NCBI GenBank assembly: GCA_050291365.1
Contig: JBNKJS010000004.1
Location: forward strand, 1 to 64,000
DNA length: 64,000 bases
From: JAAGZL01 sp050291365
GTDB taxonomy: Bacteria > Pseudomonadota > Gammaproteobacteria > Chromatiales > Chromatiaceae
Direction: 5' to 3'
This document shows positions 23,619 to 32,475 of the stretch, in pieces; the first letter of the stretch is position 1; every line of letters starts with the position of its first letter. The translations under genes were made by a program, and so were the position numbers. Under the pieces are notes generated by a model. It worked only from the letters and a program-made list of their open reading frames with translations. It made no database searches and was not told the DNA's origin.

Positions 23619-24064
23619 TTTTTACCCAGATTGTTACTGTCAATGGATCTTTTAAATTTGCCGGAATAGTAACCGCTTAACGATTACAGCTTATTTTCAT
23701 CCCAACCGTTCAATATTGCGTATAATATTTTTAACTTGTTAAATTTCAGATATAACATAAATAGTTGCTTATCTATTATATAGTTATATAACATATTTAG
23801 TCTATTTTCTAAAGGTATTACACTCTCTTTATTGCCCATTTCAAGGCAACTCCGACTTTCCACATACCCTAATGATCTCACCCCACCCATCGGGATGCCA
23901 GACCCTATATTCTCTCCTTTACCCTCAAATGGACATTACGTAGAATTTGTTAATCTGACTGAATTCCACCATAGTAAATGCATATATGGTGAAACTCATC
24001 CATTAACAAGATGCACAAGCAGCTTTAATCTGCATTTACAATAATTTTTCCGGAGTATTTACAC
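23619..24064. other. divergent intergenic region between ftsK and trxB
   Basis: AT-rich, with many TATATA-like words. It must hold promoters for both genes but none is clear enough to call. A small palindrome TTTAAC-TT-GTTAAA lies at 23730-23743, about 112 bases before ftsK. Short frames here lack ribosome-binding sites. E. coli has lrp at this place; no lrp is seen. Confidence 0.4.
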
Positions 24065-25027
24065 ATGAGTGAAACCAGACACTGTCGTTTGTTGATCCTT
24101 GGATCGGGGCCAGCTGGATATACGGCTGCCATATATGCAGCCCGTGCCAATCTAGATCCGGTCCTGGTGACAGGGATGGAACAAGGTGGACAGCTTACCA
24201 CCACCACCGAGGTAGACAACTGGCCAGGGGATCACGAGGGTGTACAGGGCCCTGAGCTGATGGATCGTATGCTGAAACATGCGGAGCGCTTCAACACAGA
24301 GATAATCTTCGATCATATCCACACTACTGAACTCACTGAAAAGCCATTTAAACTGATTGGGGATCAGGCCACCTATACCTGTGATGCCCTGATAATCGCA
24401 ACCGGCGCCTCTGCTCAGTACCTTGGTCTGGACTCAGAAGAGGAGTTCAAAGGGCGTGGAGTTTCAGCTTGTGCCACTTGTGATGGATTTTTCTATCGCG
24501 ATCAAAAGGTTGCCGTTATCGGCGGAGGCAGTACTGCGGTGGAAGAGGCCCTGTATCTCTCAAATATCGCCTCTGAGGTGATCATCGTGCATCGGCGCGA
24601 CGCCTTCCGCTCGGAAAAAATCCTGGCAGATCAGGTAAAACAAAAGGCTGAAAGCGGAAATATCACCATTGAATGGGATCATGTACTGGATGAGGTATTG
24701 GGTGATGATAGCGGTGTCACCGGCATGCGCATCAAAAACGTAAAGGATGGATCAACCAAAGATATTGATCTACAAGGCATCTTTATTGCCATCGGACATA
24801 AACCAAACACCGATATCTTTGGCGATCAGCTTAATATGCAACACGGCTATCTAACCGTTACCGGAGGCATTGAGGGTAATGCCACCCAGACCAGTATTGA
24901 AGGCATCTTCGCTGCTGGTGATGTTATGGACCATGTGTATAAACAGGCCGTCACCTCTGCGGGAACCGGCTGTATGGCAGCCCTGGATGCAGAACGCTAT
25001 CTGGATGCTCTGGAGGCAGAGGGTTAG
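24065..25027 (+). CDS. trxB: thioredoxin reductase
   Basis: This 320-residue protein has the FAD motif Gly-Ser-Gly-Pro-Ala-Gly-Tyr-Thr-Ala at 13-21, the redox centre Cys136-Ala-Thr-Cys139-Asp, the NADPH motif Gly-Gly-Gly-Ser-Thr-Ala-Val-Glu-Glu and the C-terminal FAD motif Ala-Ala-Gly-Asp-Val. It reduces thioredoxin with NADPH. CCGGAG lies 9 bases before the ATG. It faces away from ftsK, as in E. coli. Confidence 0.97.
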   Translation: MSETRHCRLLILGSGPAGYTAAIYAARANLDPVLVTGMEQGGQLTTTTEVDNWPGDHEGVQGPELMDRMLKHAERFNTEIIFDHIHTTELTEKPFKLIGDQATYTCDALIIATGASAQYLGLDSEEEFKGRGVSACATCDGFFYRDQKVAVIGGGSTAVEEALYLSNIASEVIIVHRRDAFRSEKILADQVKQKAESGNITIEWDHVLDEVLGDDSGVTGMRIKNVKDGSTKDIDLQGIFIAIGHKPNTDIFGDQLNMQHGYLTVTGGIEGNATQTSIEGIFAAGDVMDHVYKQAVTSAGTGCMAALDAERYLDALEAEG

Positions 25028-25040
25028 GAGTTTAAAACAG

Positions 25041-25069
25041 ATCCGCAGGTCTGTTAATGGCCTGCGGAT
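25041..25069 (+). terminator. hairpin after trxB
   Basis: ATCCGCAGG and CCTGCGGAT form a 9-bp stem around an 11-base loop, 13 bases after the trxB stop. No strong T-run follows, so it may stabilise the message rather than terminate fully. The region to 25242 shows no gene. Confidence 0.5.
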
Positions 25070-25242
25070 GCTCAATTAAGAAGCTCTGATATAAGCCATC
25101 CATGACTTTATCAGATACTAAGACAGAAAAGAGTTTTTTTCTGTTGCCTTCATTCCCAGCCACTTAATGCGATTAAAAATGGCGCCAGATCTGACCCACA
25201 GAGACCTGAAGAGAGTTAGGTAGCCTGGCTAATTGATAACAA

Positions 25243-25914
25243 TCAGATTACGTGGCTAATGCGCTGTTCCAGCACATAGTTCTGTATCAGCACCCGCTCC
25301 AGGCGGCCATATTTTTCAAACCTGGTTCCATATACATATATTCCCCACTCATCAGCGCCTACTTCGGCAGGCTCTTCCAGGCTCATTATTTTAGTCTGAA
25401 GCTCCATCTCCTCTTCCTGGGCGCAGATAAGCAGCTTGAATCTAAGCGCCAGGGTATCACCCTGCTCGCCTATCTTATTCATACTTTCAAGCTTGGAGCC
25501 AGTAGCGCTTATATCCTTAATAGAGGCCTGTTTCCAGTTATCCTGCTGATCAGGCAGCTTGGTGTTTCTGACCAGGATAGGCACATCTGTTTCCACTCTA
25601 TCCGCATTCCGGATCTCTTTACTCTCCACCTCTTCAGGGAAACTGAGGTGTAGATAGGGATATGGCGCAAGGGCATGGTGCAGTACCTTTGCGACAAACC
25701 CCTGTATATAGCTGCCCTGGAGCATACGAACCGCAAACTGCACACCATCTTTGAGTAGGATAGGTTTATCATTTACCAAGGGCGCTGTAATAAGTAGACT
25801 TTTACCTGGTACGAATCCTATAACTTTAGCCGTGTATCTTTCACCGGATTCAGCGCCAACTTTCTGTAGCTGAAGAGTATCTCCAACCAGGATTCTTAGA
25901 GTTTGTTGTGTCAT
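25243..25914 (-). CDS. c-di-GMP-binding flagellar brake-type protein (YcgR-N + PilZ)
   Basis: This 223-residue protein has an N-terminal YcgR-like barrel (about 5-95) and a C-terminal PilZ domain. The PilZ motifs are complete: Arg102-x3-Arg106 and Asp134-x-Ser136-x2-Gly139, so c-di-GMP binding is expected. Such proteins slow the flagellar motor or control surface traits. It stands alone, divergent from aat with a gap of about 42 bases. FliK at 55815 shows the organism makes flagella, but this copy is not in a flagellar cluster. Confidence 0.88.
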   Translation of the reverse strand: MTQQTLRILVGDTLQLQKVGAESGERYTAKVIGFVPGKSLLITAPLVNDKPILLKDGVQFAVRMLQGSYIQGFVAKVLHHALAPYPYLHLSFPEEVESKEIRNADRVETDVPILVRNTKLPDQQDNWKQASIKDISATGSKLESMNKIGEQGDTLALRFKLLICAQEEEMELQTKIMSLEEPAEVGADEWGIYVYGTRFEKYGRLERVLIQNYVLEQRISHVI

Positions 25915-25956
25915 GCGCTTATTCCATCGGTTTCACAATCCAAGTAATCTCTGATT

Positions 25957-26661
25957 ATGCTGTACATCTTAGACCCCAACAACCCCAACCAAGAGTTTCC
26001 ACCAGTGGAACAGGCGGAGCGTGATCCTGATGGAATGCTCGCAGTTGGAGGTGATCTGTCTGTCACCAGACTATTGAATGCATACAAGTCTGGTATATTC
26101 CCCTGGTATAACAGTGATCAACCCATACTATGGTGGTCACCAGATCCTAGAACAATCCTTTACCCAAAACGATTTAAGGTCTCTCGCAGCCTGCGCAAAG
26201 AGATGCGCAACAGCAGCCTAACCATCACTATAGATCAGGTATTCGAAGATGTCATAACGGCCTGTGCCGCCCCACGTCATAAACAACCAGACACCTGGAT
26301 TACAGACAATATGAAACAGGCCTACCTGGAGCTATTCAGGCAAGGAAATGCCCACTCGGTTGAGGTATGGGACGAGAATAAGCTTGTGGGGGGACTTTAC
26401 GGCGTGGCTATAGGAAAGGTGTTTTTTGGTGAATCCATGTTCAGCATCAGAAGCAACGCCTCGAAAATAGCGCTACTATTTCTCTGTGAAAAACTTATTG
26501 ATTGGGGCTACGATTTGATCGACTGTCAGGTCTACTCTGAACATATGATCAGCCTGGGAGCTGAGGAGATAGCGCGTGTTGATTTCTGCTCTATGCTGGC
26601 AAGGCTATGTCATATCGAACCAAGTGCAGAATCATGGTTATCCGACAAAGCAAAACTATGA
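25957..26661 (+). CDS. aat: leucyl/phenylalanyl-tRNA-protein transferase
   Basis: This 234-residue protein has the Aat signatures: Phe-Pro-Trp-Tyr-Asn near 50, Trp-Trp-Ser-Pro-Asp-Pro-Arg-x-Ile-Leu and Gly-Gly-Leu-Tyr-Gly-Val-Ala-Ile-Gly-x-Val-Phe-Phe-Gly-Glu-Ser-Met-Phe. It adds Leu or Phe to proteins with N-terminal Lys or Arg, marking them for ClpS-ClpAP; clpA and clpS are a few genes away. Its stop overlaps the bpt start. Confidence 0.97.
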   Translation: MLYILDPNNPNQEFPPVEQAERDPDGMLAVGGDLSVTRLLNAYKSGIFPWYNSDQPILWWSPDPRTILYPKRFKVSRSLRKEMRNSSLTITIDQVFEDVITACAAPRHKQPDTWITDNMKQAYLELFRQGNAHSVEVWDENKLVGGLYGVAIGKVFFGESMFSIRSNASKIALLFLCEKLIDWGYDLIDCQVYSEHMISLGAEEIARVDFCSMLARLCHIEPSAESWLSDKAKL

Positions 26662-27419
26662 CTACAGATAACAGCAATCATGAGAATTACCTTAGGTTAT
26701 TAAAGACCCCGGAGCACCAATGCTCCTATCTGCCAAATCTATCGACACAGACCTTATTCATCGACCCTGTGGCTGAAAAAAGTACCTGGTTATACCAATC
26801 TCTGCTAGACCTTGGGTTCCGTCGTAGCGGTAGAGATATCTACCGCCCTGATTGTCCTGGCTGCAAGGCCTGTATCCCTGTGCGTATCCCGGTTGCCAGG
26901 TTCTCTCCCAGACGTAGCCAACGCAGAGTCTGGGAACGACACCAAGCCGGTCTAAGCATAAAAATAGCTCCCGCAAGATTCATTCGAGAACACTTTGAAC
27001 TATATACAAAATATATGAACTCCAGGCATCCAGATGGTGATATGGCAAATCCTACCGAGGATGAATACCGTAGATTTCTTATCACTCCATGGTGTGATAC
27101 CGCATTTGTGGAATTTTATAGTGATGACAAGCTGTTTTCAGTAGCGGTAATAGATTTACTACCATATGGAATCTCTGCGGTGTATACCTTCTTCGACCCG
27201 GAAATGTCCCACCTTAGCCCGGGAGTCCTGGCGATACTATGGCAAATCAATGAGGCCGAACGGCTTGGTCTGCCCTGGTTGTACCTGGGCTACTGGGTTC
27301 CAGGCTGCCAAAAAATGCAGTACAAACAAGATTATAGGCCAATTCAAGTCTATAGCGAGGAGATCTGGAAGGAGTTTTCTGCTACCGAAAAGATAACAAT
27401 ACCGGAATTAGTTGGATAA
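26658..27419 (+). CDS. bpt: aspartate/glutamate leucyltransferase (Bpt/Ate family)
   Basis: The start at 26658 overlaps the aat stop (ATGA); a longer reading from 26607 is ignored. The 253-residue protein has the family's N-terminal Cys motif (His-Gln-Cys-Ser-Tyr), Gly-Phe-Arg-Arg-Ser-Gly, Tyr-Arg-Pro-x-Cys-x2-Cys-x-Ala-Cys-Ile-Pro-Val-Arg and Gly-Tyr-Trp-Val-x-Gly-Cys. Bacterial Bpt transfers Leu to N-terminal Asp/Glu, giving a second route into ClpS-ClpAP. The aat-bpt-infA//clpA-clpS group thus holds an N-degron pathway almost whole. Confidence 0.93.
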   Translation: MTTDNSNHENYLRLLKTPEHQCSYLPNLSTQTLFIDPVAEKSTWLYQSLLDLGFRRSGRDIYRPDCPGCKACIPVRIPVARFSPRRSQRRVWERHQAGLSIKIAPARFIREHFELYTKYMNSRHPDGDMANPTEDEYRRFLITPWCDTAFVEFYSDDKLFSVAVIDLLPYGISAVYTFFDPEMSHLSPGVLAILWQINEAERLGLPWLYLGYWVPGCQKMQYKQDYRPIQVYSEEIWKEFSATEKITIPELVG

Positions 27420-27498
27420 AGCTGGATTTGACCACAGTAGCTTGTGTTATACTCCCGCCGCTAATTGCATAACCAGATTTTTATTTTTAGGACAACGA

Positions 27499-27717
27499 AT
27501 GGCAAAAGAAGATTTTATCGAAATGGAAGGGACAGTGGTTGAAACCCTCCCCAACACCATGTTCCGTGTAGAACTGGAAAATGGTCATGTTGTGACTGCA
27601 CACATCTCCGGAAAGATGCGCAAGCACTATATACGCATTCTTACCGGTGACACTGTCACCGTGCAGCTTACACCATATGATCTGAGTAAAGGGCGTATTA
27701 CCTATCGCGCCCGTTAG
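27499..27717 (+). CDS. infA: translation initiation factor IF-1
   Basis: The start at 27499 gives a 72-residue protein, the normal IF-1 length, beginning Met-Ala-Lys-Glu-Asp with Ile-Glu-Met-Glu-Gly-Thr-Val-Val-Glu-Thr-Leu-Pro and ending Lys-Gly-Arg-Ile-Thr-Tyr-Arg. An AGGA lies upstream. IF-1 blocks the ribosomal A site during initiation. Confidence 0.98.
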   Translation: MAKEDFIEMEGTVVETLPNTMFRVELENGHVVTAHISGKMRKHYIRILTGDTVTVQLTPYDLSKGRITYRAR

Positions 27718-27722
27718 TAGAT

Positions 27723-27744
27723 GTTTTTGCCTCTTGGCAAAAAC
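27723..27744. terminator. bidirectional terminator between infA and clpA
   Basis: GTTTTTGCC-TCTT-GGCAAAAAC is a perfect 9-bp hairpin with T and A runs in the stem, between converging genes. Its last base is the final base of the clpA stop codon. Confidence 0.8.
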
Positions 27745-30002
27745 TAATGAACGATGTGATCCTCCAGTTCGAACTTCAGCTCTTTGTCAGCGACAAAGAC
27801 ACGGACTAGACCGCCCTCAGATAACGATCCAAACAGCAGCTCTTCAGCCAATGGCTTGCTGATCTTTTCCCTTATCAGACGTTCCATTGGGCGTGCCCCC
27901 ATCATCTCGTTATAGCCATGTTCCGCCAGCCACTCTTTGGCCTCTGGCTCAACAGCCAAAGTCACCTTCTTCTGAGCCATCTTCCCTTCCAGGTCAAAGA
28001 TAAATTTATCCACAACATGATGGATTATTTCAGGTGACAGGGAATCGAACTGGATAACGGCATCCAGTCTGTTCCTGAACTCTGGGGTAAAGGTCTTCTT
28101 GATCGCCTCCATACCATCGCTGCTATGATCCTGGGTAGTAAAACCTATGGATGCCCTACCCATCTCCACAGCTCCGGCATTACTGGTCATTACCAGCACT
28201 ACATTGCGAAAATCTGCTTTACGGCCATTGTTATCGGTCAAAGTTCCATGATCCATGATCTGAAGCAGCAGATTAAATACATCAGGATGGGCCTTTTCGA
28301 TCTCATCCAGCAACAGTACTGCATGTGGGTGCTTGTTTACCTCTTCGGTTAGCAGGCCGCCCTGATCATAGCCAACATAACCCGGTGGTGCACCAATAAG
28401 CCTGGAGACCGTATGCCGCTCCATATACTCAGACATGTCGAAACGTATCAGCTTAATACCAAGTATTAACGCCAGTTGCCTAGTAACCTCAGTCTTGCCA
28501 ACCCCAGTGGGGCCGGTGAATAGGAAAGAACCTACGGGTTTCTGATCACCACCCAAACCGGTTCTGCTCATACGCATGGCTGCAGTGAGTGTATCTATGG
28601 CTTTATCCTGGCCAAATACCACCATCTTGAGATCACGGTCCAGGGTGCGGAGGGCCTCCACATCTGAAGCAGATACGCTTTGTGGCGGGATACGCGCCAT
28701 CTTGGCCACGATGTTTTCGATATCCTTTACATCAATGAGTTCCTGACGCTTGCCCTCTGGTTGCAGTTGAATACTGGCACCAGCCTCATCTATAACATCA
28801 ATCGCCTTATCGGGCAGATGGCGATCATTGATATAGCGGCTGGACAGCTCAGCAGCCGCCTTAAGGGCCTCAGATGTATAATTTACCTTGTGGTGAGACT
28901 CGAACCTTGACTTTAACCCTTCAAGAATCTCTACAGTCTCTTCCTCGGTAGGTTCAGTAATATCTATTTTCTGAAAACGTCTTGCCAGGGCACGGTCTTT
29001 CTCGAATATACCCCTGAACTCCTGGTAAGTGGTCGAACCTATGCAACGCAGATCCCTGGTGGCAAGAACCGGCTTAATCAGGTTTGAGGCGTCCATTACA
29101 CCTCCGGAGGCAGAACCAGCGCCAATCACTGTGTGAATCTCATCTATAAACAGGATTGCCTCCGGCTCATCTTTAAGTTGAGCCAGAACCGCCTTTAGGC
29201 GCTTTTCAAAGTCACCGCGATACTTGGTTCCTGCAATCAAACTGCCAAGGTCAAGAGAGTAGATTGTGCAATTTGCCAGCACCTCAGGTACCTTGTTATC
29301 CGTTATCAATTTAGCCAGACCCTCGGCGATAGCGGTCTTTCCTACTCCCGCCTCACCCACAAGCAAAGGGTTATTTTTACGTCTGCGGCACAGTATCTGA
29401 ACAACCCGTTCAACCTCATCATCGCGCCCAATAAGCGGATCTATCTTACCTGACAGTGCAAGTTCATTCAGATTGGTGGTGAATTCATCTAAAGGTGACT
29501 GCGTCTGAGTAGTGGACTCCAGATCTTCATCCACATCTCGTTGTACGGAGTCAGACCCCAGACTATCACTTGCTCTAACACCATGGGACATGTAGTTGAC
29601 GGCATCCAGACGGGACATGCCCTGTCTTGCCAACAGGTAGTGGGCCTGGGACTCCTGCTCACCAAAAATGGCCACCAATACATTCGCCCCGGTTACCTCC
29701 TTACGACCTGATGACTGCACATGAAACACCGCGCGCTGCAGGACTCTCTGAAAACCTATGGTAGGCTGGATCTCCTGTTCTTCGTCATCAAGCAGTGGGG
29801 TGGTTTCATTAATGAATCTATCCACCTCCTCTCTCAACCTGGCCACGTCCATTTTGCAGCCGTTCAAGACCTCAAGCGCAGAACTATTCTCCAGTAGTGC
29901 CAACAACAGATGCTCCACTGTCATAAATTCATGTTTTCGTTCCCGCGCCTGGGTAAAGGCGTGGTTCAGAGTAAACTCAAGTTCTTTGCTTAATATCGAC
30001 AT
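27744..30002 (-). CDS. clpA: ATP-dependent Clp protease ATPase subunit ClpA
   Basis: This 752-residue protein has the N-domain (about 1-145) that docks ClpS, then two AAA+ modules. Walker A motifs are Gly-Glu-Ala-Gly-Val-Gly-Lys-Thr and Gly-Pro-Thr-Gly-Val-Gly-Lys-Thr, with Walker B Ile-Leu-Phe-Ile-Asp-Glu-Ile-His and Val-Leu-Leu-Leu-Asp-Glu-Ile-Glu. It unfolds proteins for ClpP. It follows clpS by 41 bases, presumably one transcript. Confidence 0.97.
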   Translation of the reverse strand: MSILSKELEFTLNHAFTQARERKHEFMTVEHLLLALLENSSALEVLNGCKMDVARLREEVDRFINETTPLLDDEEQEIQPTIGFQRVLQRAVFHVQSSGRKEVTGANVLVAIFGEQESQAHYLLARQGMSRLDAVNYMSHGVRASDSLGSDSVQRDVDEDLESTTQTQSPLDEFTTNLNELALSGKIDPLIGRDDEVERVVQILCRRRKNNPLLVGEAGVGKTAIAEGLAKLITDNKVPEVLANCTIYSLDLGSLIAGTKYRGDFEKRLKAVLAQLKDEPEAILFIDEIHTVIGAGSASGGVMDASNLIKPVLATRDLRCIGSTTYQEFRGIFEKDRALARRFQKIDITEPTEEETVEILEGLKSRFESHHKVNYTSEALKAAAELSSRYINDRHLPDKAIDVIDEAGASIQLQPEGKRQELIDVKDIENIVAKMARIPPQSVSASDVEALRTLDRDLKMVVFGQDKAIDTLTAAMRMSRTGLGGDQKPVGSFLFTGPTGVGKTEVTRQLALILGIKLIRFDMSEYMERHTVSRLIGAPPGYVGYDQGGLLTEEVNKHPHAVLLLDEIEKAHPDVFNLLLQIMDHGTLTDNNGRKADFRNVVLVMTSNAGAVEMGRASIGFTTQDHSSDGMEAIKKTFTPEFRNRLDAVIQFDSLSPEIIHHVVDKFIFDLEGKMAQKKVTLAVEPEAKEWLAEHGYNEMMGARPMERLIREKISKPLAEELLFGSLSEGGLVRVFVADKELKFELEDHIVH

Positions 30003-30043
30003 GCTAATATTTTTTCCTACTTAAGGCTGAATAAAGCAAATTG

Positions 30044-30364
30044 CTACTCCTCTTCCATAGCACACAACAGAGGATGCTGGTTGTTACGTGCATAATCATT
30101 GACCTGCTCAACCTTAGTCTCTGCAATATCCCTGGTAAACACCCCACAAACCCCCGCACCTTTAACATGAACATTCATCATTACACGGGTTGCCTGCTCC
30201 CTGTTCATCCGAAAAAAAGACTCCAATACCTCCACTACAAAATCCATGGGCGTATAGTCGTCATTTAACAGTATCACCTTATACATCATAGGAGGTTTCA
30301 GCTCCGGCTTTAGTTCCTGAACGGCAAGACTGCTATCGTGTTCGCTGTTGCTTTGATCTGACAT
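30044..30364 (-). CDS. clpS: ClpA adaptor ClpS
   Basis: This 106-residue protein has the ClpS core Tyr-Lys-Val-Ile-Leu-Leu-Asn-Asp-Asp-Tyr-Thr-Pro-Met-Asp-Phe-Val and Thr-Arg-Val-Met-Met-Asn-Val-His, including the acidic and hydrophobic residues that hold N-degron substrates. It hands proteins with N-terminal Leu, Phe, Trp or Tyr to ClpAP. Confidence 0.97.
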   Translation of the reverse strand: MSDQSNSEHDSSLAVQELKPELKPPMMYKVILLNDDYTPMDFVVEVLESFFRMNREQATRVMMNVHVKGAGVCGVFTRDIAETKVEQVNDYARNNQHPLLCAMEEE

Positions 30365-30764
30365 AATTATGATTTTAGCTGAATTTTAAAGAATATTGGG
30401 ATGACATTAACTGAATACTAGATGTCTCAAAATAGATATTTATGAATAGCAATTATATAACATATCCTGCCGATTCCCCTAATAGTTAGCGCATTAGTAA
30501 TTTTTTATATATTCTTATATATCAATCAGTTATACGGACTACTGTCACAAATTAATAAAATTGACTATTTCTTAAAAGCCTAACAATTTGACCATTTTTT
30601 TTGTATGGCTATACTGTGATATTACCATCTGTGGGTTGTCACATATGTAATGCCTGCTTTTCATTCAGGTTATTATTCTAGTCGTCTGCAGATATATAAC
30701 TAGATCACCATAATAATCAGATCGAAAAGCAGTTAGTTTTATTGTTGTGAGGAGGAGCAGGTTA
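30365..30764. other. AT-rich divergent region between clpS and csp
   Basis: This 400-base AT-rich region holds the csp promoter at 30588-30615 and a long leader. TGTGGGTTGTCACA (30630-30643) looks like a CRP site but has a 4-base rather than 6-base centre. No clear clpS promoter or further gene was seen. Confidence 0.45.
30588..30615 (+). promoter_or_regulatory. csp promoter with long 5' leader
   Basis: TTGACC (30588-30593), a 16-base spacer rich in T, and TATACT (30610-30615) form a good sigma-70 promoter. Transcription would start near 30622, giving a leader of about 140 bases. Long leaders are typical of cold-shock genes, where the RNA itself controls translation. Confidence 0.5.
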
Positions 30765-30971
30765 ATGGCTACAGGTATAGTAAAGTGGTTCAATAATGCC
30801 AAAGGCTACGGTTTTGTAACACCAGATAATGGAGATCAAGATGTATTTGTACATTTTTCCTCCATTAAGATGGAAGGTTATAAAACAGTAAAAGAGGGTC
30901 AGAAGGTTCAGTTTGAAGTAAGTGAGGGTCCCAAGGGACTGCATGCTGCAAACGTAATGATGATTAACTAG
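30765..30971 (+). CDS. cold-shock domain protein (CspA/CspD family)
   Basis: The start at 30765 is preceded by GGAGGAGCAGG. The 68-residue protein is a single cold-shock domain with both RNA-binding motifs: Lys-Gly-Tyr-Gly-Phe-Val (RNP1) and Val-Phe-Val-His-Phe (RNP2). It binds single-stranded nucleic acid. The position opposite clpS matches cspD of E. coli. Its stop shares the palindrome CTAG with the stop of the converging glycosylase gene. Confidence 0.93.
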   Translation: MATGIVKWFNNAKGYGFVTPDNGDQDVFVHFSSIKMEGYKTVKEGQKVQFEVSEGPKGLHAANVMMIN

Positions 30972-31654
30972 CTGTCAGATCTATTTTCCCAGCAGTTACC
31001 ATTATATAAACACCCCCCCGCCAAACCGCATTGGTCACAGTGTGGTTTGGTTTTGCACGTCTCTTTTCCGTGCAGCACAATCAGTGCGTGACACTCTTTA
31101 AACAGCTGTACATGCGGTCCCAGTGCTTGCTCGAATCCAGCCCTGATCTCCTCGTACCCCTCATCCCCTTGCAGCATGCCCAGTCGGGAAAAGATGCGCC
31201 TGGTGTAGGCATCTACCACAAATACCGGACGTTCCATTGCATAGAGCAGGATATCATCCGCGGTCTCAGCGCCAACACCATTTACCCTGAGCAGCATATC
31301 GCGCAGTGTTGTAGTATCCGTCTCCCGCAGGGAGCCCTCGTCACCGTTCTCCGCCAGGAAATTGCATAGATTATGCAGACGATGTGCCTTTAGGTTGTAG
31401 TAACCGGATGGACGAATCAGTTCGGCAAGCCTGTCTCTGGATAGAGATAAAATACCCTGCTGATGCAGGACCCCCGCATCTTTTAGATTCGCGATGGCGC
31501 GTTCTACATTACTCCAAGTGGTATTCTGAGTGAGGATTGCGCCTACCATCACCTCGAACGGGGTATCTCCTGGCCACCAATCCTGCTTTCCATAGCTGTC
31601 CAGGAGCAGATCAAATATCTTTCGCAGTTGTTGACCACTTGGCCTGAATGTCAT
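30968..31654 (-). CDS. HhH-GPD DNA glycosylase, MagIII/endonuclease III-like
   Basis: This 228-residue protein has the helix-hairpin-helix Val-Asn-Gly-Val-Gly-Ala-Glu-Thr-Ala-Asp, the catalytic Asp in Phe-Val-Val-Asp-Ala-Tyr, and a C-terminal Cys-x6-Cys-x2-Cys-x5-Cys iron-sulfur motif. Where Nth has the catalytic Lys (Gly-Arg-Lys-Thr-Ala) this protein has Glu, as in MagIII 3-methyladenine glycosylases. It should therefore be a monofunctional glycosylase rather than an AP lyase. It is the last gene of the operon, its ATG overlapping the rluB stop (TAATG). Confidence 0.88.
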   Translation of the reverse strand: MTFRPSGQQLRKIFDLLLDSYGKQDWWPGDTPFEVMVGAILTQNTTWSNVERAIANLKDAGVLHQQGILSLSRDRLAELIRPSGYYNLKAHRLHNLCNFLAENGDEGSLRETDTTTLRDMLLRVNGVGAETADDILLYAMERPVFVVDAYTRRIFSRLGMLQGDEGYEEIRAGFEQALGPHVQLFKECHALIVLHGKETCKTKPHCDQCGLAGGCLYNGNCWENRSDS

Positions 31655-32475
31655 TAGCGCCGTTTTCTTCCCGCCTGTTTCTTGGGCTTACCAGCAGCCT
31701 TGCTTGGTTTTACCTGCTCATCCATGTCTACCATGGCCAGCAATTCAGACAACTCCTTTGGCTCAAGATCACGGTGTTTACCAACGTGCAGACGATCACC
31801 CAACATGATGGGGCCGTACCTTACCCGCTTGAGCCGGTTCACCCTGGCACCCACTGCCTCCCACATCCTTCTGACCTCACGGTTACGGCCTTCCATTATT
31901 ACCACGTGAAACCATCGATTTGCGCCGGTGCCGCCCGACTCAACTATATCTTCAAACCTGGCGGGACCATCCTCCAATTCAACCCCATTCACCAGGGTCT
32001 CGAGCATCTCATCTGTTACCTCACCCAGAACCCTGACCGCATACTCTCTCTCCACAGCCTTTGATGGATGCATCAGACGATTCGCCAACTCCCCGTCCGT
32101 GGTAAACAACATCAGGCCGCTACTGTTGATATCCAGTCTGCCCACAGCGATCCAGCGTCCAGAAACCTTCAGTTTTGGGAGATTACGAAATGCGGTTGGG
32201 CGTCCCTCAGGGTCACTCATAGTGACCACCTCCCCTTCCGGCTTGTTATAGATGATTACCCGACGCTCGATATTACTGATGCGATCAATCCTGACCCTGC
32301 GATTACCTATCTGTACCAGGTCTTCTCCCTTTACTCGGTCCCCAAGCTTGGCTACTAAGCCATTGACCTTTACCTTTCCATCCTTGATCCAGCGTTCTAT
32401 CTCTCTCCTGGAGCCAAGGCCAGCATTGGCTAGAACCTTTTGTAGTCGTTCACCCTGCAGCGCAGCATCATTCAC
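31654..32475 (-). CDS. rluB: 23S rRNA pseudouridine synthase B
   Basis: A GTG at 32475, overlapping the scpB stop, gives a 273-residue protein starting just before Leu-Gln-Lys-Val-Leu-Ala-Asn-Ala-Gly, where RluB proteins normally begin. A longer frame from 32565 overlaps scpB in repetitive sequence and is unlikely. An S4 domain (about 8-65) precedes the synthase core with the catalytic Asp in Gly-Arg-Leu-Asp-Ile-Asn-Ser-Ser-Gly-Leu. The basic C-terminal tail (Lys-Lys-Gln-Ala-Gly-Arg-Lys) is typical. It modifies 23S rRNA at position 2605 (E. coli numbering). Confidence 0.9.
   Translation of the reverse strand: MNDAALQGERLQKVLANAGLGSRREIERWIKDGKVKVNGLVAKLGDRVKGEDLVQIGNRRVRIDRISNIERRVIIYNKPEGEVVTMSDPEGRPTAFRNLPKLKVSGRWIAVGRLDINSSGLMLFTTDGELANRLMHPSKAVEREYAVRVLGEVTDEMLETLVNGVELEDGPARFEDIVESGGTGANRWFHVVIMEGRNREVRRMWEAVGARVNRLKRVRYGPIMLGDRLHVGKHRDLEPKELSELLAMVDMDEQVKPSKAAGKPKKQAGRKRR

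Noticed and set aside
23684..24044. Short frames between ftsK and trxB as an lrp-like gene
   Set aside because: Neither has a helix-turn-helix, a ribosome-binding site or any likeness to Lrp.
30630..30643. CRP site in the csp leader (TGTGG-N4-TCACA)
   Set aside because: The centre is 4 bases instead of 6 and one half-site is imperfect.
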